Below, piece after piece: positions 14,826 to 22,691 of a stretch of DNA of 45,389 nucleotides. The notes below the pieces were generated by a model that saw only the letters and a list, made by a program, of their open reading frames with translations, did not search any database and was not told where the DNA came from. The stretch comes from Lentisphaerota bacterium. Lineage in GTDB: Bacteria; Verrucomicrobiota; Lentisphaeria; Victivallales; Victivallaceae. The first letter of the stretch is position 1, and the number at the start of each line of letters is the position of its first letter. Location of the stretch: assembly GCA_015061545.1 (NCBI GenBank), contig SUWJ01000018.1, positions 1 to 45,389 on the forward strand. The letters are read 5' to 3'. A program made the translations under genes and the position numbers.

Positions 14826-16232
14826 ATGGTCAGACTCTTGAAAAACCCTGCCGGAAGGGATTATCTTTTGTGGCTGCTGCTGGTATGCCACATTTCGGTG
14901 ATATACCTGCTGGCGGAAAAAGATCCGGAAAAACTGCTGATATTCCGCAACAGTTTGCATCCTGATCTTTCGCTGTGTGCCTGGAGTATCCTGGCAATAA
15001 CTTATTTCTACTTGCTGGCAACCGGTATCCTGTGCTGCTTCTACAAACCCCAAACCAAAATCACCGACGATTCCAAGCTGCCGTTCTGCACGGTGATCGT
15101 GCCGGCGTACAATGAAGGCGCTCATGTGGAAAAGACAATTCAAAGTCTGCTTGCCAGCGATTACCCCGCCGATAAATTTGAATTGATCGTTATCAACGAT
15201 GGATCGGCGGACGATACCTGGTATTACATAACCCGCGCGGCACAGGCGGCGCCGGAAGTGGTAAAAACGATCAATCTGCCTCAGAATAAAGGCAAGAAAA
15301 ACGCTATTTATATAGGTGTTGAGCAAGCCGGAGGCGAGATCGTTGTAACTGTTGACAGCGATTCCAAAGTAAAACCCGATACGCTGCGGGAACTGGTTTC
15401 GCCCATGCAGAATCCTGCTGTAGGTGCCGTGGCAGGCTCCATACGCGTGGAAAAACCCGAACGCAGCTTTGTTGCTTCGCTGATGGACGTACTGCTGGTT
15501 TTCGGCTGCGAATTTCTGCGTGCCGCCCAAAGTGTTACCGGGCTGGTGCTTTGCACCCCCGGAGCATTGAGTGCATACCGCAAAAGCGCGCTGCTGCCGG
15601 TTATGGATGAATGGCTCAATCAAACTTTTATGAACCGCCCTGCCCTGATCGGCGAAGATCGGGCGCTGGCAACATTGATCCTGCGCAGCAATTACAGGAT
15701 CGTCCATCAAAGTACAGCCCAAGGCACTACCTGCGTGCCTGACACGATTCCGGGAGCAATAAAAATGCTGCTGCGCTGGACCCGCGGGGATATACGGGAA
15801 AATCTGGTCATGACCGGCTTCGCGTTCCGCAATTTCCCGTCCAAAGATATCCGCAACTGGGTACTGGTGGCGTACTGGGTGGCGTTTATGCAGGCGCTGG
15901 TACTGACGTTCTTTTACATACCGTCTTTCTTCTATATGCTCTTTTACGGGGCGCAGGATCCGGTTGTATTTCTGGCAGCGGGGACGGTGTTATCGCTGAT
16001 GTGGGCTTCGATTCCCGCCTTGATATATTCGCGTTACACCAACTTCCGCAAAGCGATCTGGGCGCTCTTTTACGGAACGTTCTGTCCCTTCTTTCTGGCA
16101 TTGCTCAACTGCTACAGTTTTCTGACTTTGCGCAACTCCAACTGGATGACCCGCAAGCTGGACAGCAATTCGCTCCATGCTGCCAATCACAATTCTTCGC
16201 TCAGCGCCAATCAGAGTATTTACAAGCATTGA
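14826..16232 (+). CDS. Membrane-bound processive family 2 glycosyltransferase
   Basis: 468 residues from the ATG at 14826; a TTG at 14820 is the alternative, and neither has a clear ribosome-binding site. Two N-terminal membrane segments (about 15-32 and 55-75) lead to a GT2 domain with the full set of processive-synthase motifs: VIVPAYNEGAHVEKTI, VINDGSADDT, DSDSK (the DxD nucleotide-sugar site), GEDRAL (catalytic base) and RWTRGDIRE (the (Q/R)xxRW acceptor motif). At least three more membrane segments follow (about 345-445). The layout matches hyaluronan, chitin and poly-N-acetylglucosamine synthases such as NodC and HasA. The polymer made is unknown; no export or modification genes are beside it. 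The C-terminus is Asn/Ser-rich. Confidence 0.85.
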   Translation: MVRLLKNPAGRDYLLWLLLVCHISVIYLLAEKDPEKLLIFRNSLHPDLSLCAWSILAITYFYLLATGILCCFYKPQTKITDDSKLPFCTVIVPAYNEGAHVEKTIQSLLASDYPADKFELIVINDGSADDTWYYITRAAQAAPEVVKTINLPQNKGKKNAIYIGVEQAGGEIVVTVDSDSKVKPDTLRELVSPMQNPAVGAVAGSIRVEKPERSFVASLMDVLLVFGCEFLRAAQSVTGLVLCTPGALSAYRKSALLPVMDEWLNQTFMNRPALIGEDRALATLILRSNYRIVHQSTAQGTTCVPDTIPGAIKMLLRWTRGDIRENLVMTGFAFRNFPSKDIRNWVLVAYWVAFMQALVLTFFYIPSFFYMLFYGAQDPVVFLAAGTVLSLMWASIPALIYSRYTNFRKAIWALFYGTFCPFFLALLNCYSFLTLRNSNWMTRKLDSNSLHAANHNSSLSANQSIYKH

Positions 16233-16253
16233 TCGCAAGCGGGCGGATTCGGT

Positions 16254-16277
16254 AACAGTTCCGGTCCGGCAACTGTT
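16254..16277 (+). terminator. Weak hairpin after the glycosyltransferase gene
   Basis: AACAGTT-CCGG (16254-16264) pairs with CCGG-C-AACTGTT (16266-16277) with one bulged base. No T-run follows, so termination here is doubtful; the next hairpin downstream is stronger. Confidence 0.35.
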
Positions 16278-16360
16278 CAGATCGTTTATTCCCCGGGTAT
16301 ATTGCCTGATTTGATCTTGCATAAAACCGAAGTTCAAGGCGGCTTGCACCTGTTTACCGA

Positions 16361-16401
16361 AAAAAACAAGCCGCTGCAATACACTCTTGCAACGGCTTGT
16401 T
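16361..16401 (-). terminator. Terminator of the minus-strand gene train
   Basis: Arms 16365-16379 and 16387-16401 pair over 15 bases with one mismatch around a seven-base loop. Read on the minus strand it ends in a run of Ts (complement of 16361-16366), 40 bases after the lipoprotein stop. It may also serve the convergent glycosyltransferase gene. Confidence 0.75.
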
Positions 16402-16440
16402 CTGTTTCAGCAATATCGACTCTCTGAAGGCAGAATAATT

Positions 16441-16797
16441 TTATTTGATGCCTTCGATTTCAGGGCGTTCGTAGGGCGAGTTGACCAGTTTTTCCCGGCT
16501 GTAATACTCGTTGCCCCACCCGGCGAGTTTATCTGCTTTGAAGACCAGCGGCATACATTCATCAATGGTGTACTGCCCGTCGTGCCAGTTGGTCTTGATA
16601 TAATAATACCATACATCGGGCTTGGAAAAATTTGCATCCAGCGGTTCACCCATTACCTGACGAACTTCATCTTTGCTCATACCCACCCGCAAGGCACCTG
16701 AGCGCTCAAAAGTTTCAAACTGTTCAAAGTAACTGCAGCCGCTCAACAGCGTTACTGCAATTATCGAAGCACAAAACATACCGATCGATTTTTTCAT
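16441..16797 (-). CDS. BamE/SmpA-like outer-membrane lipoprotein
   Basis: 118 residues. A lipoprotein signal peptide ends in the lipobox LLSGC, so Cys21 should be lipidated. The mature part contains the BamE/SmpA-type motif: LRVGMSKDEVRQVMGEPL (a G-M-x-x-x-E-V-x-x-x-x-G-x-P pattern), followed by VWYYYIK. BamE-type lipoproteins stabilise the outer-membrane protein assembly machine, but the same small fold occurs in many lipoproteins of other roles, so I name only the fold. The C-terminal 40 residues are not typical of BamE. It is the last gene of the minus-strand train, 17 bases after the exporter gene. Confidence 0.75.
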   Translation of the reverse strand: MKKSIGMFCASIIAVTLLSGCSYFEQFETFERSGALRVGMSKDEVRQVMGEPLDANFSKPDVWYYYIKTNWHDGQYTIDECMPLVFKADKLAGWGNEYYSREKLVNSPYERPEIEGIK

Positions 16798-16814
16798 CTA
16801 CCCGATTTCCTTTC

Positions 16815-18728
16815 TCAACGCCAGCAGCGATAGATCTGCGGCACCAGATATTTTATCACCGATGCAGCCGGCAGCGCAAAAATCATTCCGGGTATCCCGG
16901 CAAGAATACCGCCCAGCAGCACCACAATAATAGTTTCCAGCGTGGTCAATCCCAACGACTCTCCGATGATCGCAGGATATATAAAAAACTGTTCTATAAC
17001 CCCGTTATGGATCAGATAAATACCGATAACGCCTGCAATCTGCATTACCGATGTATCCGCACCGCCCACCGCCAAAGTCACCAATACCGTCAGCAGCGCG
17101 CTGGATACCGGTCCGATATACGGCAGCAATATACCCAAACCTGCCACCATTCCCAACAGCGGAGCATAAGGCACCTCCAACAACATAAACACCGTTGTGT
17201 ACACACAAAAGTCGATCAGCACCATAGTCATATATCCCCGCAGCCATATCCGCAGTTTATTGACTACTTCGCCGACAATGCGATCGCCGTCGCGCAGATT
17301 TTCTTCGGACATCTGCGGCAGCCACTTGCCGTTGAATACCGTTCTTACCAGATAGCTGCTGACCTGTTTATCGCTGCCGCTGCGGGAATTTACAAAACCT
17401 GCCAGCTTGCTCAAAAGCAGCGAAAAGAAGAAAAATGTCAGCAATATATTCAGCAGAAACGTTGCAAACATTGCCACAAATTTGCCCAGAAAAGCAAATA
17501 AGCCGCCGGATTTTCTCAGCACCAGTTCGGTAAGATGTTTTTCCGCCTTGCCTTCCGCCAAATAGTTGGACAGTTCCGTAATAATACTCTGCACCAGCGG
17601 CAGCTGTTGAAAGCGAGCCTTGAGTTTATCCAATATGGCAATAAGCTGATTGCTGAGATTCTCCGCCATGGTCGGAGCTTTTTTTACTTCAGGAGCTTTC
17701 TCTGCGGGCAGCATCTTCTGAACCCACTTCCAGCTCTTGACCTTGTTTTTAGTTTTGTCCCACACACCCAATTCAGAGGGTTTTTCTGCTTCCACCTTGC
17801 TTGATACGGCAGTTTCAGGAGTATTTTGCACTGTTTGAGTAATTGCGATCGGCGATTTTTCAGCAATCTTACTGCCCAGCGATACCACATAATTATTCAG
17901 CAGCAGCAAGCCACCCGTCAGCACCACCAGACACCCCACCACTACGCAGGAAACGGTCAGCGTAGTCGCCTTGGTAGTTATGGATAGATCTTCCCGGCGG
18001 CGGATCTCCGCTTCGGACAGCGCAAACTGGGCCTCACCCTTCATTTTACGGCGCTGCTTTTTGTTATCAACACTCAATTTGGCTGGATTGCGCCGCAGAC
18101 GACGCTCAAAATATTGCTCCAGCGGCAGAAAGATATACGCCAGCGCCAGCCCGAACAACAACGAACTCAGCCAGGTAGCGATCAGCACAAACAATCCGAT
18201 CACGATCAGCGCCAGAATTATCCCGGTACCAGAACGCAATATCTTGGCGCGGTTGTTGCTGTTGGCAAGCACATTGTCAGATAACTCGCTGAACTCCGCT
18301 TCGCTTATTTCCAGCTTCATCGCCAGAGTTTTGATAAATATAAACGCATTCTCCCGATATTCTCCGTGGTCGATCGCCAGCCGCAACAATTGAGCCAGCA
18401 CGTCGCGCCGCCGCTGAAACCCATAACTGTTCAGCAGTTCCAGCGCTTCCTCCACACTCAGTGGCGCCACCTGACGGAGAAAATCCATAAGATAAGCTAT
18501 TTTACGCTCACTGAGAGCCTTGCGTTCAAAGCTGCCCCGCAGTTGCACATAGGATTTTTCCAGTTCAGATTGATCAGTCGGCAATACTGATTTCAGCAAT
18601 GCGACCAAATGTTTATCATCGCCGCTTAGCTGATCCTCATTGGAAAACAGTCCCGCCACCGCATCGATCGCTTTATTGACCGGCAGTTCAAAATATTTAC
18701 GGAACCGCTCCGTTACCGACTTGATCAT
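16815..18728 (-). CDS. AI-2E/PerM-family membrane transporter with extra N-terminal domain
   Basis: 637 residues against about 350 for the usual member. The C-terminal 220 residues are diagnostic of the AI-2 exporter (formerly UPF0118) family: LGILLPYIGPVSSALLTVL, IYLIHNGVIEQFFIYPAIIG and LTTLETIIVVLLGGILAGIPGMIFALPAASVI. Membrane segments are near 170-215, 265-285, 395-425 and across 475-635. Residues 1-160 form an added soluble helical domain with TerB-like periodicity, and a long hydrophilic insert (about 290-380) with charged Lys/Glu stretches breaks the family core after the first membrane helices. Family members export small molecules or sodium/protons; the substrate here is unknown. 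It sits 12 bases after purM. Confidence 0.85.
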   Translation of the reverse strand: MIKSVTERFRKYFELPVNKAIDAVAGLFSNEDQLSGDDKHLVALLKSVLPTDQSELEKSYVQLRGSFERKALSERKIAYLMDFLRQVAPLSVEEALELLNSYGFQRRRDVLAQLLRLAIDHGEYRENAFIFIKTLAMKLEISEAEFSELSDNVLANSNNRAKILRSGTGIILALIVIGLFVLIATWLSSLLFGLALAYIFLPLEQYFERRLRRNPAKLSVDNKKQRRKMKGEAQFALSEAEIRRREDLSITTKATTLTVSCVVVGCLVVLTGGLLLLNNYVVSLGSKIAEKSPIAITQTVQNTPETAVSSKVEAEKPSELGVWDKTKNKVKSWKWVQKMLPAEKAPEVKKAPTMAENLSNQLIAILDKLKARFQQLPLVQSIITELSNYLAEGKAEKHLTELVLRKSGGLFAFLGKFVAMFATFLLNILLTFFFFSLLLSKLAGFVNSRSGSDKQVSSYLVRTVFNGKWLPQMSEENLRDGDRIVGEVVNKLRIWLRGYMTMVLIDFCVYTTVFMLLEVPYAPLLGMVAGLGILLPYIGPVSSALLTVLVTLAVGGADTSVMQIAGVIGIYLIHNGVIEQFFIYPAIIGESLGLTTLETIIVVLLGGILAGIPGMIFALPAASVIKYLVPQIYRCWR

Positions 18729-18740
18729 ACTCTTTACCTG

Positions 18741-19793
18741 TTATTTTTCAACTACCGTTACCGGCACATTACCATTTTCCACATAGCCGATCGTTTCAGC
18801 GGCATAGCCGTATTTGCGGGCGATTTCCAGCGCTCTGGCTTCATCGGCAGCCGGCACAAACCAAACCATACCTACACCAATATTGAAGACGCGATAGGCT
18901 TCCTGATGACTGACTTTGCCCTTTTCCACCAGCAGCTTGAAAATCGGCGGGACCGGCAGTTTATCCACCTTGTCGAACACCACGCTCACGCCTTCGGGCA
19001 GAATACGCGGCACATTGTCGTACAAACCGCCGCCGGTAATATGAGCAATGCCGTCCAGCGCCACCTTCTGCTGCTGCGCTTCGCGGATCGCCGGGTAGTA
19101 GCAAATATGGGGCTTGAGCAACGCTTCGCCCACGCTTTCGCCCAATTCTGGCAGCACGGTATCGACCGAATATTTGCAAATATCGAAAACGATCTTGCGC
19201 GCCAGACTGAATCCGTTGGTATGCAATCCGTTGGAACCCAGCCCGATCGCCACATGACCGGGAGCGATTTTTTCGCCCGTGATGATTTCATCTTTTTCCA
19301 CGATACCGGTAATAACCCCCACCAGGTCAAAGTCATCGCCGTACATACCGGGCATTTCGGCAGTTTCGCCGCCGAGGACTGCGCAGTTGGCAGCTTTACA
19401 GGCATCGGCAATACCGCCGAGCACCTCTTCGTAAAGCGGCGAACGCAGTTTGCCGATACCGATGTAATCCATAAAATAGACAGGTTCAGCCCCCTGCACC
19501 GAGATATCGTTGATACAATGGTTCACAATATCGAAGCCAACCGTATCGTACTTCTGCATCATTGCCGCGATCATCAGTTTAGTACCCACGCCGTCGATGC
19601 TCGACACCATCACAGGATTGCGGTAGCGCGACAGATCAATCTGAAAAAGCCCGCCGAATCCGCCGATGGGAGAAAGCATTTCCGGGCGGCGGGTAGCCGA
19701 TATCCGCCCCTTTACCTGCGCCAGAAGATTCTGCGCCAAATCAATATCCACACCTGCTGACTTGTAAAGATCGCTCTTGATGTTTCCGCTCAC
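18741..19793 (-). CDS. purM: Phosphoribosylformylglycinamidine cyclo-ligase (AIR synthetase)
   Basis: 350 residues, the normal PurM length. It closes the imidazole ring of FGAM with ATP to give AIR, the fifth step of purine synthesis, in the cytoplasm. Signatures: YKSAGVDIDLA near the N-terminus, SIDGVGTKLMIA, GFDIVNHCINDI, LGGETAEMPGMY, GSNGLHTNGFSLAR and ITGGGLYDNVPRILP. The start codon is GTG at 19793, with an AAGGA ribosome-binding site ten bases before it; no ATG is nearby. No other pur gene is adjacent, so purM is scattered here and cotranscribed at most with the exporter gene behind it (12-base gap). The 86-base gap upstream may hold its own promoter, but I found no strong one. Confidence 0.95.
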   Translation of the reverse strand: MSGNIKSDLYKSAGVDIDLAQNLLAQVKGRISATRRPEMLSPIGGFGGLFQIDLSRYRNPVMVSSIDGVGTKLMIAAMMQKYDTVGFDIVNHCINDISVQGAEPVYFMDYIGIGKLRSPLYEEVLGGIADACKAANCAVLGGETAEMPGMYGDDFDLVGVITGIVEKDEIITGEKIAPGHVAIGLGSNGLHTNGFSLARKIVFDICKYSVDTVLPELGESVGEALLKPHICYYPAIREAQQQKVALDGIAHITGGGLYDNVPRILPEGVSVVFDKVDKLPVPPIFKLLVEKGKVSHQEAYRVFNIGVGMVWFVPAADEARALEIARKYGYAAETIGYVENGNVPVTVVEK

Positions 19794-19879
19794 GATAGTA
19801 TTTCCTTATGTTAAATATTGAAAAAAATGAATGTCTGTTAATTTACCGCCAAAATGACCATTTTGCAAATTGCAAAGCG

Positions 19880-20527
19880 TTATTTGAATACCTCTGTAAT
19901 CGCTTTTTCCGCTCCGATGACCACCAGACGGTCATCGGCCTGCAGCACCATATTCGGATCCCACACCGTTGTCATCTCCTGACCGGGCTTTTTCACCAGC
20001 AGGATCGTCAGGTTATACCGATTGCGCAAATCCAGTTCCCGAATCGTTTTATTGACCATCCTGGCAGGAATCCTCACTTCGGCAATGAACGAACCGCGAA
20101 ACTCGAACATATCGCCGATATTGCTCATGCTCAGCTGCGCGCAAAGCCGTTCTGCCACATCCTGATCGGGCTGGATCACCATATCTGCGCCCAGCCGCAG
20201 CAGTATCCTTTTTTGAATAGCGCTGTTGGCTTTCACATAGATCTTGCCTGCACCTTCCTGTTTGACAAGAGTCAGCGCCAGAATAAGATCTTCAAAGTGG
20301 GAACTCATGCCCATAATGATAGCATTGAATTTTTTCACATCCAATTCGCGGATCACATCCGGATTGCTCACATCTGCCACTAATGCTTCGGTAACTTTTT
20401 CCCGAATCGCCATAACCGCTTCGCGGTCGCGGTCGATCACCACCACCTGATGCCCGGCGTCGCTCAATTCGGTCGCCACTTTGCTGCCGAAAGACCCGGC
20501 GCCGAAAACAGCGTATGCTCCTTTCAT
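19880..20527 (-). CDS. ktrA: Potassium uptake regulatory subunit KtrA (RCK domain)
   Basis: 215 residues. The N-terminal Rossmann fold has the nucleotide-binding GAGSFGSKVA at 8-17 and VVIDRD ending the second strand, as in RCK/TrkA-N domains; the C-terminal 75 residues are a TrkA-C domain (GSFIAEVRIPARMVNKTIREL...LQADDRLVVIG). The protein forms a cytoplasmic ring that gates KtrB in response to ATP/ADP or NAD(H). One RCK unit, rather than the two of TrkA in Escherichia coli, makes it a KtrA type. It lies 32 bases after ktrB, so the two halves of the system are cotranscribed. Confidence 0.9.
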   Translation of the reverse strand: MKGAYAVFGAGSFGSKVATELSDAGHQVVVIDRDREAVMAIREKVTEALVADVSNPDVIRELDVKKFNAIIMGMSSHFEDLILALTLVKQEGAGKIYVKANSAIQKRILLRLGADMVIQPDQDVAERLCAQLSMSNIGDMFEFRGSFIAEVRIPARMVNKTIRELDLRNRYNLTILLVKKPGQEMTTVWDPNMVLQADDRLVVIGAEKAITEVFK

Positions 20528-20559
20528 AAAATTGCAACTCCTCTTTATTGAGTTAATCC

Positions 20560-21864
20560 TCAGCCGATTATTATACGTTCTTCCGGATAGCTTATGCGGC
20601 TGATCTTTTCCCGATCAAGCAGGAACAGAAATACCGTAAACGGTCCGATCCTGCCGATAAACATAAACAACATTATCAAAAGTTTGGCTGCGGTCGGCAA
20701 ATCGCCGGTAACGCCCATACTCATCCCGGTAGTGGAAAGCGCCGACGTCGCCTCGAACCAGATCGCCTGTTCCGAATTTTCCAGCATGGGCGACAGTACC
20801 GCTGCCCCTGCCGTCACCAGCAGCACAAATGTTACAATGATCGTAAAGGATTTGAGAATGTTATCCATAGATATTTCCCGTCTGAAAATCAACACCCGGC
20901 GATTGCCCATAAAAGTATTCAAAATCGCCAGCACCGCCAACGCCACTACCGTTACCTTCATTCCACCGCCGGTAGAGCCGGGTGCCGCCCCGATCATCAT
21001 AAAGATTATCAGCAAAGATATACTGTTCGGAGCCAGCGATTCCAGCGGAACCGTACTGTACCCTGCGGTACGGGAGGATACCGAAGTAAAAAATGCATCG
21101 ATCCACGCAATCGGGTCGTTGCCTTCCAGATGTTCAAAAAGTTTTATCATTACCGTTCCCAGCACAATCAGCAGCAAACTGGAAATCAGCACCAGACGGG
21201 TATGGATCTGCAGCATGGCACTCCGCTTGCGGGTATGAATAAGGTCGTATATAACGTATATACCGATCCCGCCGGCAATAATAAGAAGTGCCACAATGAT
21301 CTTGACGGCAGGTCCGAAACTCTGCAAACTGTCATCAAACGGGCTGAATCCGGCATTGCAAAATCCCGCCACGCTGTGAAAAATCCCGTAATAACAACAC
21401 TCCCAGAAATTGAATCTGCCTTCCAGCATAAAAGCCCCGATCAGCAATACAGCGCCAACAGCTTCAATATGAAATGTGTAACCGATGATCGTTTTGACCA
21501 GCCCTTCGGTATTGCGCAGGGAAAAGTTATCGCTCAGGTTGGACATTATCAATGTATCACCAAAGCTCATTCCCCGCCCCAGAAACAGCACAATAGATGC
21601 CGTAAGCGCCATCACCCCGATCCCGCCGATCTGCACCAGAAAAATAATTATCAACTGTCCAAGCAAAGTAAAATCCGATATCGGCACACTGGTCAACCCC
21701 GTTATACAAATCGAACTGGCAGCCATAAAAGCCGCATCTGCCCACTCCAGCGCCCCCTCGCCTTTATAGCAAATCGGCATTTTCAACAGCAAGGTGCCGA
21801 AGGCGATCATCACCAGAAATGAACAGATAAAATAAAGCTGACTTTGTTTGACCGGACTCTTCAT
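20560..21864 (-). CDS. ktrB: Potassium uptake channel-like subunit KtrB/TrkH
   Basis: 434 residues, within the KtrB range. The four selectivity-filter loops of the M1-P-M2 superfamily are visible: CITGLTSV, VAGFCNAGFS, SSRTAGYST and ALSTTGMSMG, each with the conserved Gly. Between the third and fourth repeats is the family segment IGAAPGSTGGGMKVTV, the intramembrane gate. About eight membrane helices are predicted. It takes up K+ (often with Na+) across the inner membrane under control of the KtrA ring encoded next. It is 14 bases after the phosphoesterase gene. Confidence 0.93.
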   Translation of the reverse strand: MKSPVKQSQLYFICSFLVMIAFGTLLLKMPICYKGEGALEWADAAFMAASSICITGLTSVPISDFTLLGQLIIIFLVQIGGIGVMALTASIVLFLGRGMSFGDTLIMSNLSDNFSLRNTEGLVKTIIGYTFHIEAVGAVLLIGAFMLEGRFNFWECCYYGIFHSVAGFCNAGFSPFDDSLQSFGPAVKIIVALLIIAGGIGIYVIYDLIHTRKRSAMLQIHTRLVLISSLLLIVLGTVMIKLFEHLEGNDPIAWIDAFFTSVSSRTAGYSTVPLESLAPNSISLLIIFMMIGAAPGSTGGGMKVTVVALAVLAILNTFMGNRRVLIFRREISMDNILKSFTIIVTFVLLVTAGAAVLSPMLENSEQAIWFEATSALSTTGMSMGVTGDLPTAAKLLIMLFMFIGRIGPFTVFLFLLDREKISRISYPEERIIIG

Positions 21865-21878
21865 CTTGTTTTTATTTT

Positions 21879-22688
21879 TTACTTTGTCAAATCAACTGAC
21901 TCAAAGCTGAACGAATCAGCTGCCGGATCATATTCGATGGAGCTTATAACTCCGTTACGGGTCACGCTGCCGGCGCAGTTTTCGCCCCGCCCTGAATTAT
22001 CGACCCGGCAATACGGTTTATGCACATGGCCGCAAAGCGTCAAATCTATGGATTTTTTCCGCATAAGTTCAAGAATATCCTGCTGTCCGAACAAGCGGTG
22101 CCGCATCCGCAAAATCGGATGATCTTCCAACATCGGGTAATGCGTCACCAATATCCGCGGGCAACTTTTTTCCTGTGCGCAGATCTGCCGTACCCATGCG
22201 CTATCCGCAGAACTGACGAATCCCCATGAGCAGAGCAGATTGGACGGGCGGCTGGTATTGAGCATCAAAAACTCCACCTCCCCGATCTTGCGCACTTTCG
22301 GCAAACAATCAAAGCTGTAATCTCCGCCGTTGAGATATTCCACCGCCTGCTGCATTGCCCGAACGCACTTGGGGCGCTTGACATAGCAATCGTGATTCCC
22401 CGGCAGATAGAGCAAAGGTATATTGCTTTTCTGCAGCGGCTCAAGAATCGCCAGGCAACGAGCAAATTCGCCCGGCTGCCCTGTACTGGTCAAATCGCCG
22501 GTACAAACTGCCGCGTCGGGCTTTACGTCAAGAATATACTCCACCGCCCGCTCCAACAGGCTCAAATCATGCCTGAAACGGCGGCGGAAACGATAGTTGA
22601 ACACCCCCACCCAGCGTTTATCAAAGTATGCCATCCAATCCTCAGCCGCCCCGCCGGCATGGGGATCGGAAAAATGTATTATCTTCAT
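21879..22688 (-). CDS. Calcineurin-like metallophosphoesterase
   Basis: 269 residues, cytoplasmic (no signal peptide). Metal-ligand motifs are complete and in order: FSDPHAGG (D8, H10), VCTGDLTSTG, LPGNHDCY, ILVTHYPM and LCGHVHKP. Such dinuclear-metal enzymes hydrolyse phosphomono- or diesters, including cyclic nucleotides and nucleotides; the nearest style is the Icc/CpdA type, but the motif set alone does not fix the substrate. It starts three bases after the stop of the Ser/Thr kinase and 14 bases before ktrB, so kinase, phosphoesterase and potassium channel are one transcription unit. A link of the pair to signalling is inference. Confidence 0.88.
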   Translation of the reverse strand: MKIIHFSDPHAGGAAEDWMAYFDKRWVGVFNYRFRRRFRHDLSLLERAVEYILDVKPDAAVCTGDLTSTGQPGEFARCLAILEPLQKSNIPLLYLPGNHDCYVKRPKCVRAMQQAVEYLNGGDYSFDCLPKVRKIGEVEFLMLNTSRPSNLLCSWGFVSSADSAWVRQICAQEKSCPRILVTHYPMLEDHPILRMRHRLFGQQDILELMRKKSIDLTLCGHVHKPYCRVDNSGRGENCAGSVTRNGVISSIEYDPAADSFSFESVDLTK

Positions 22689-22691
22689 TGC

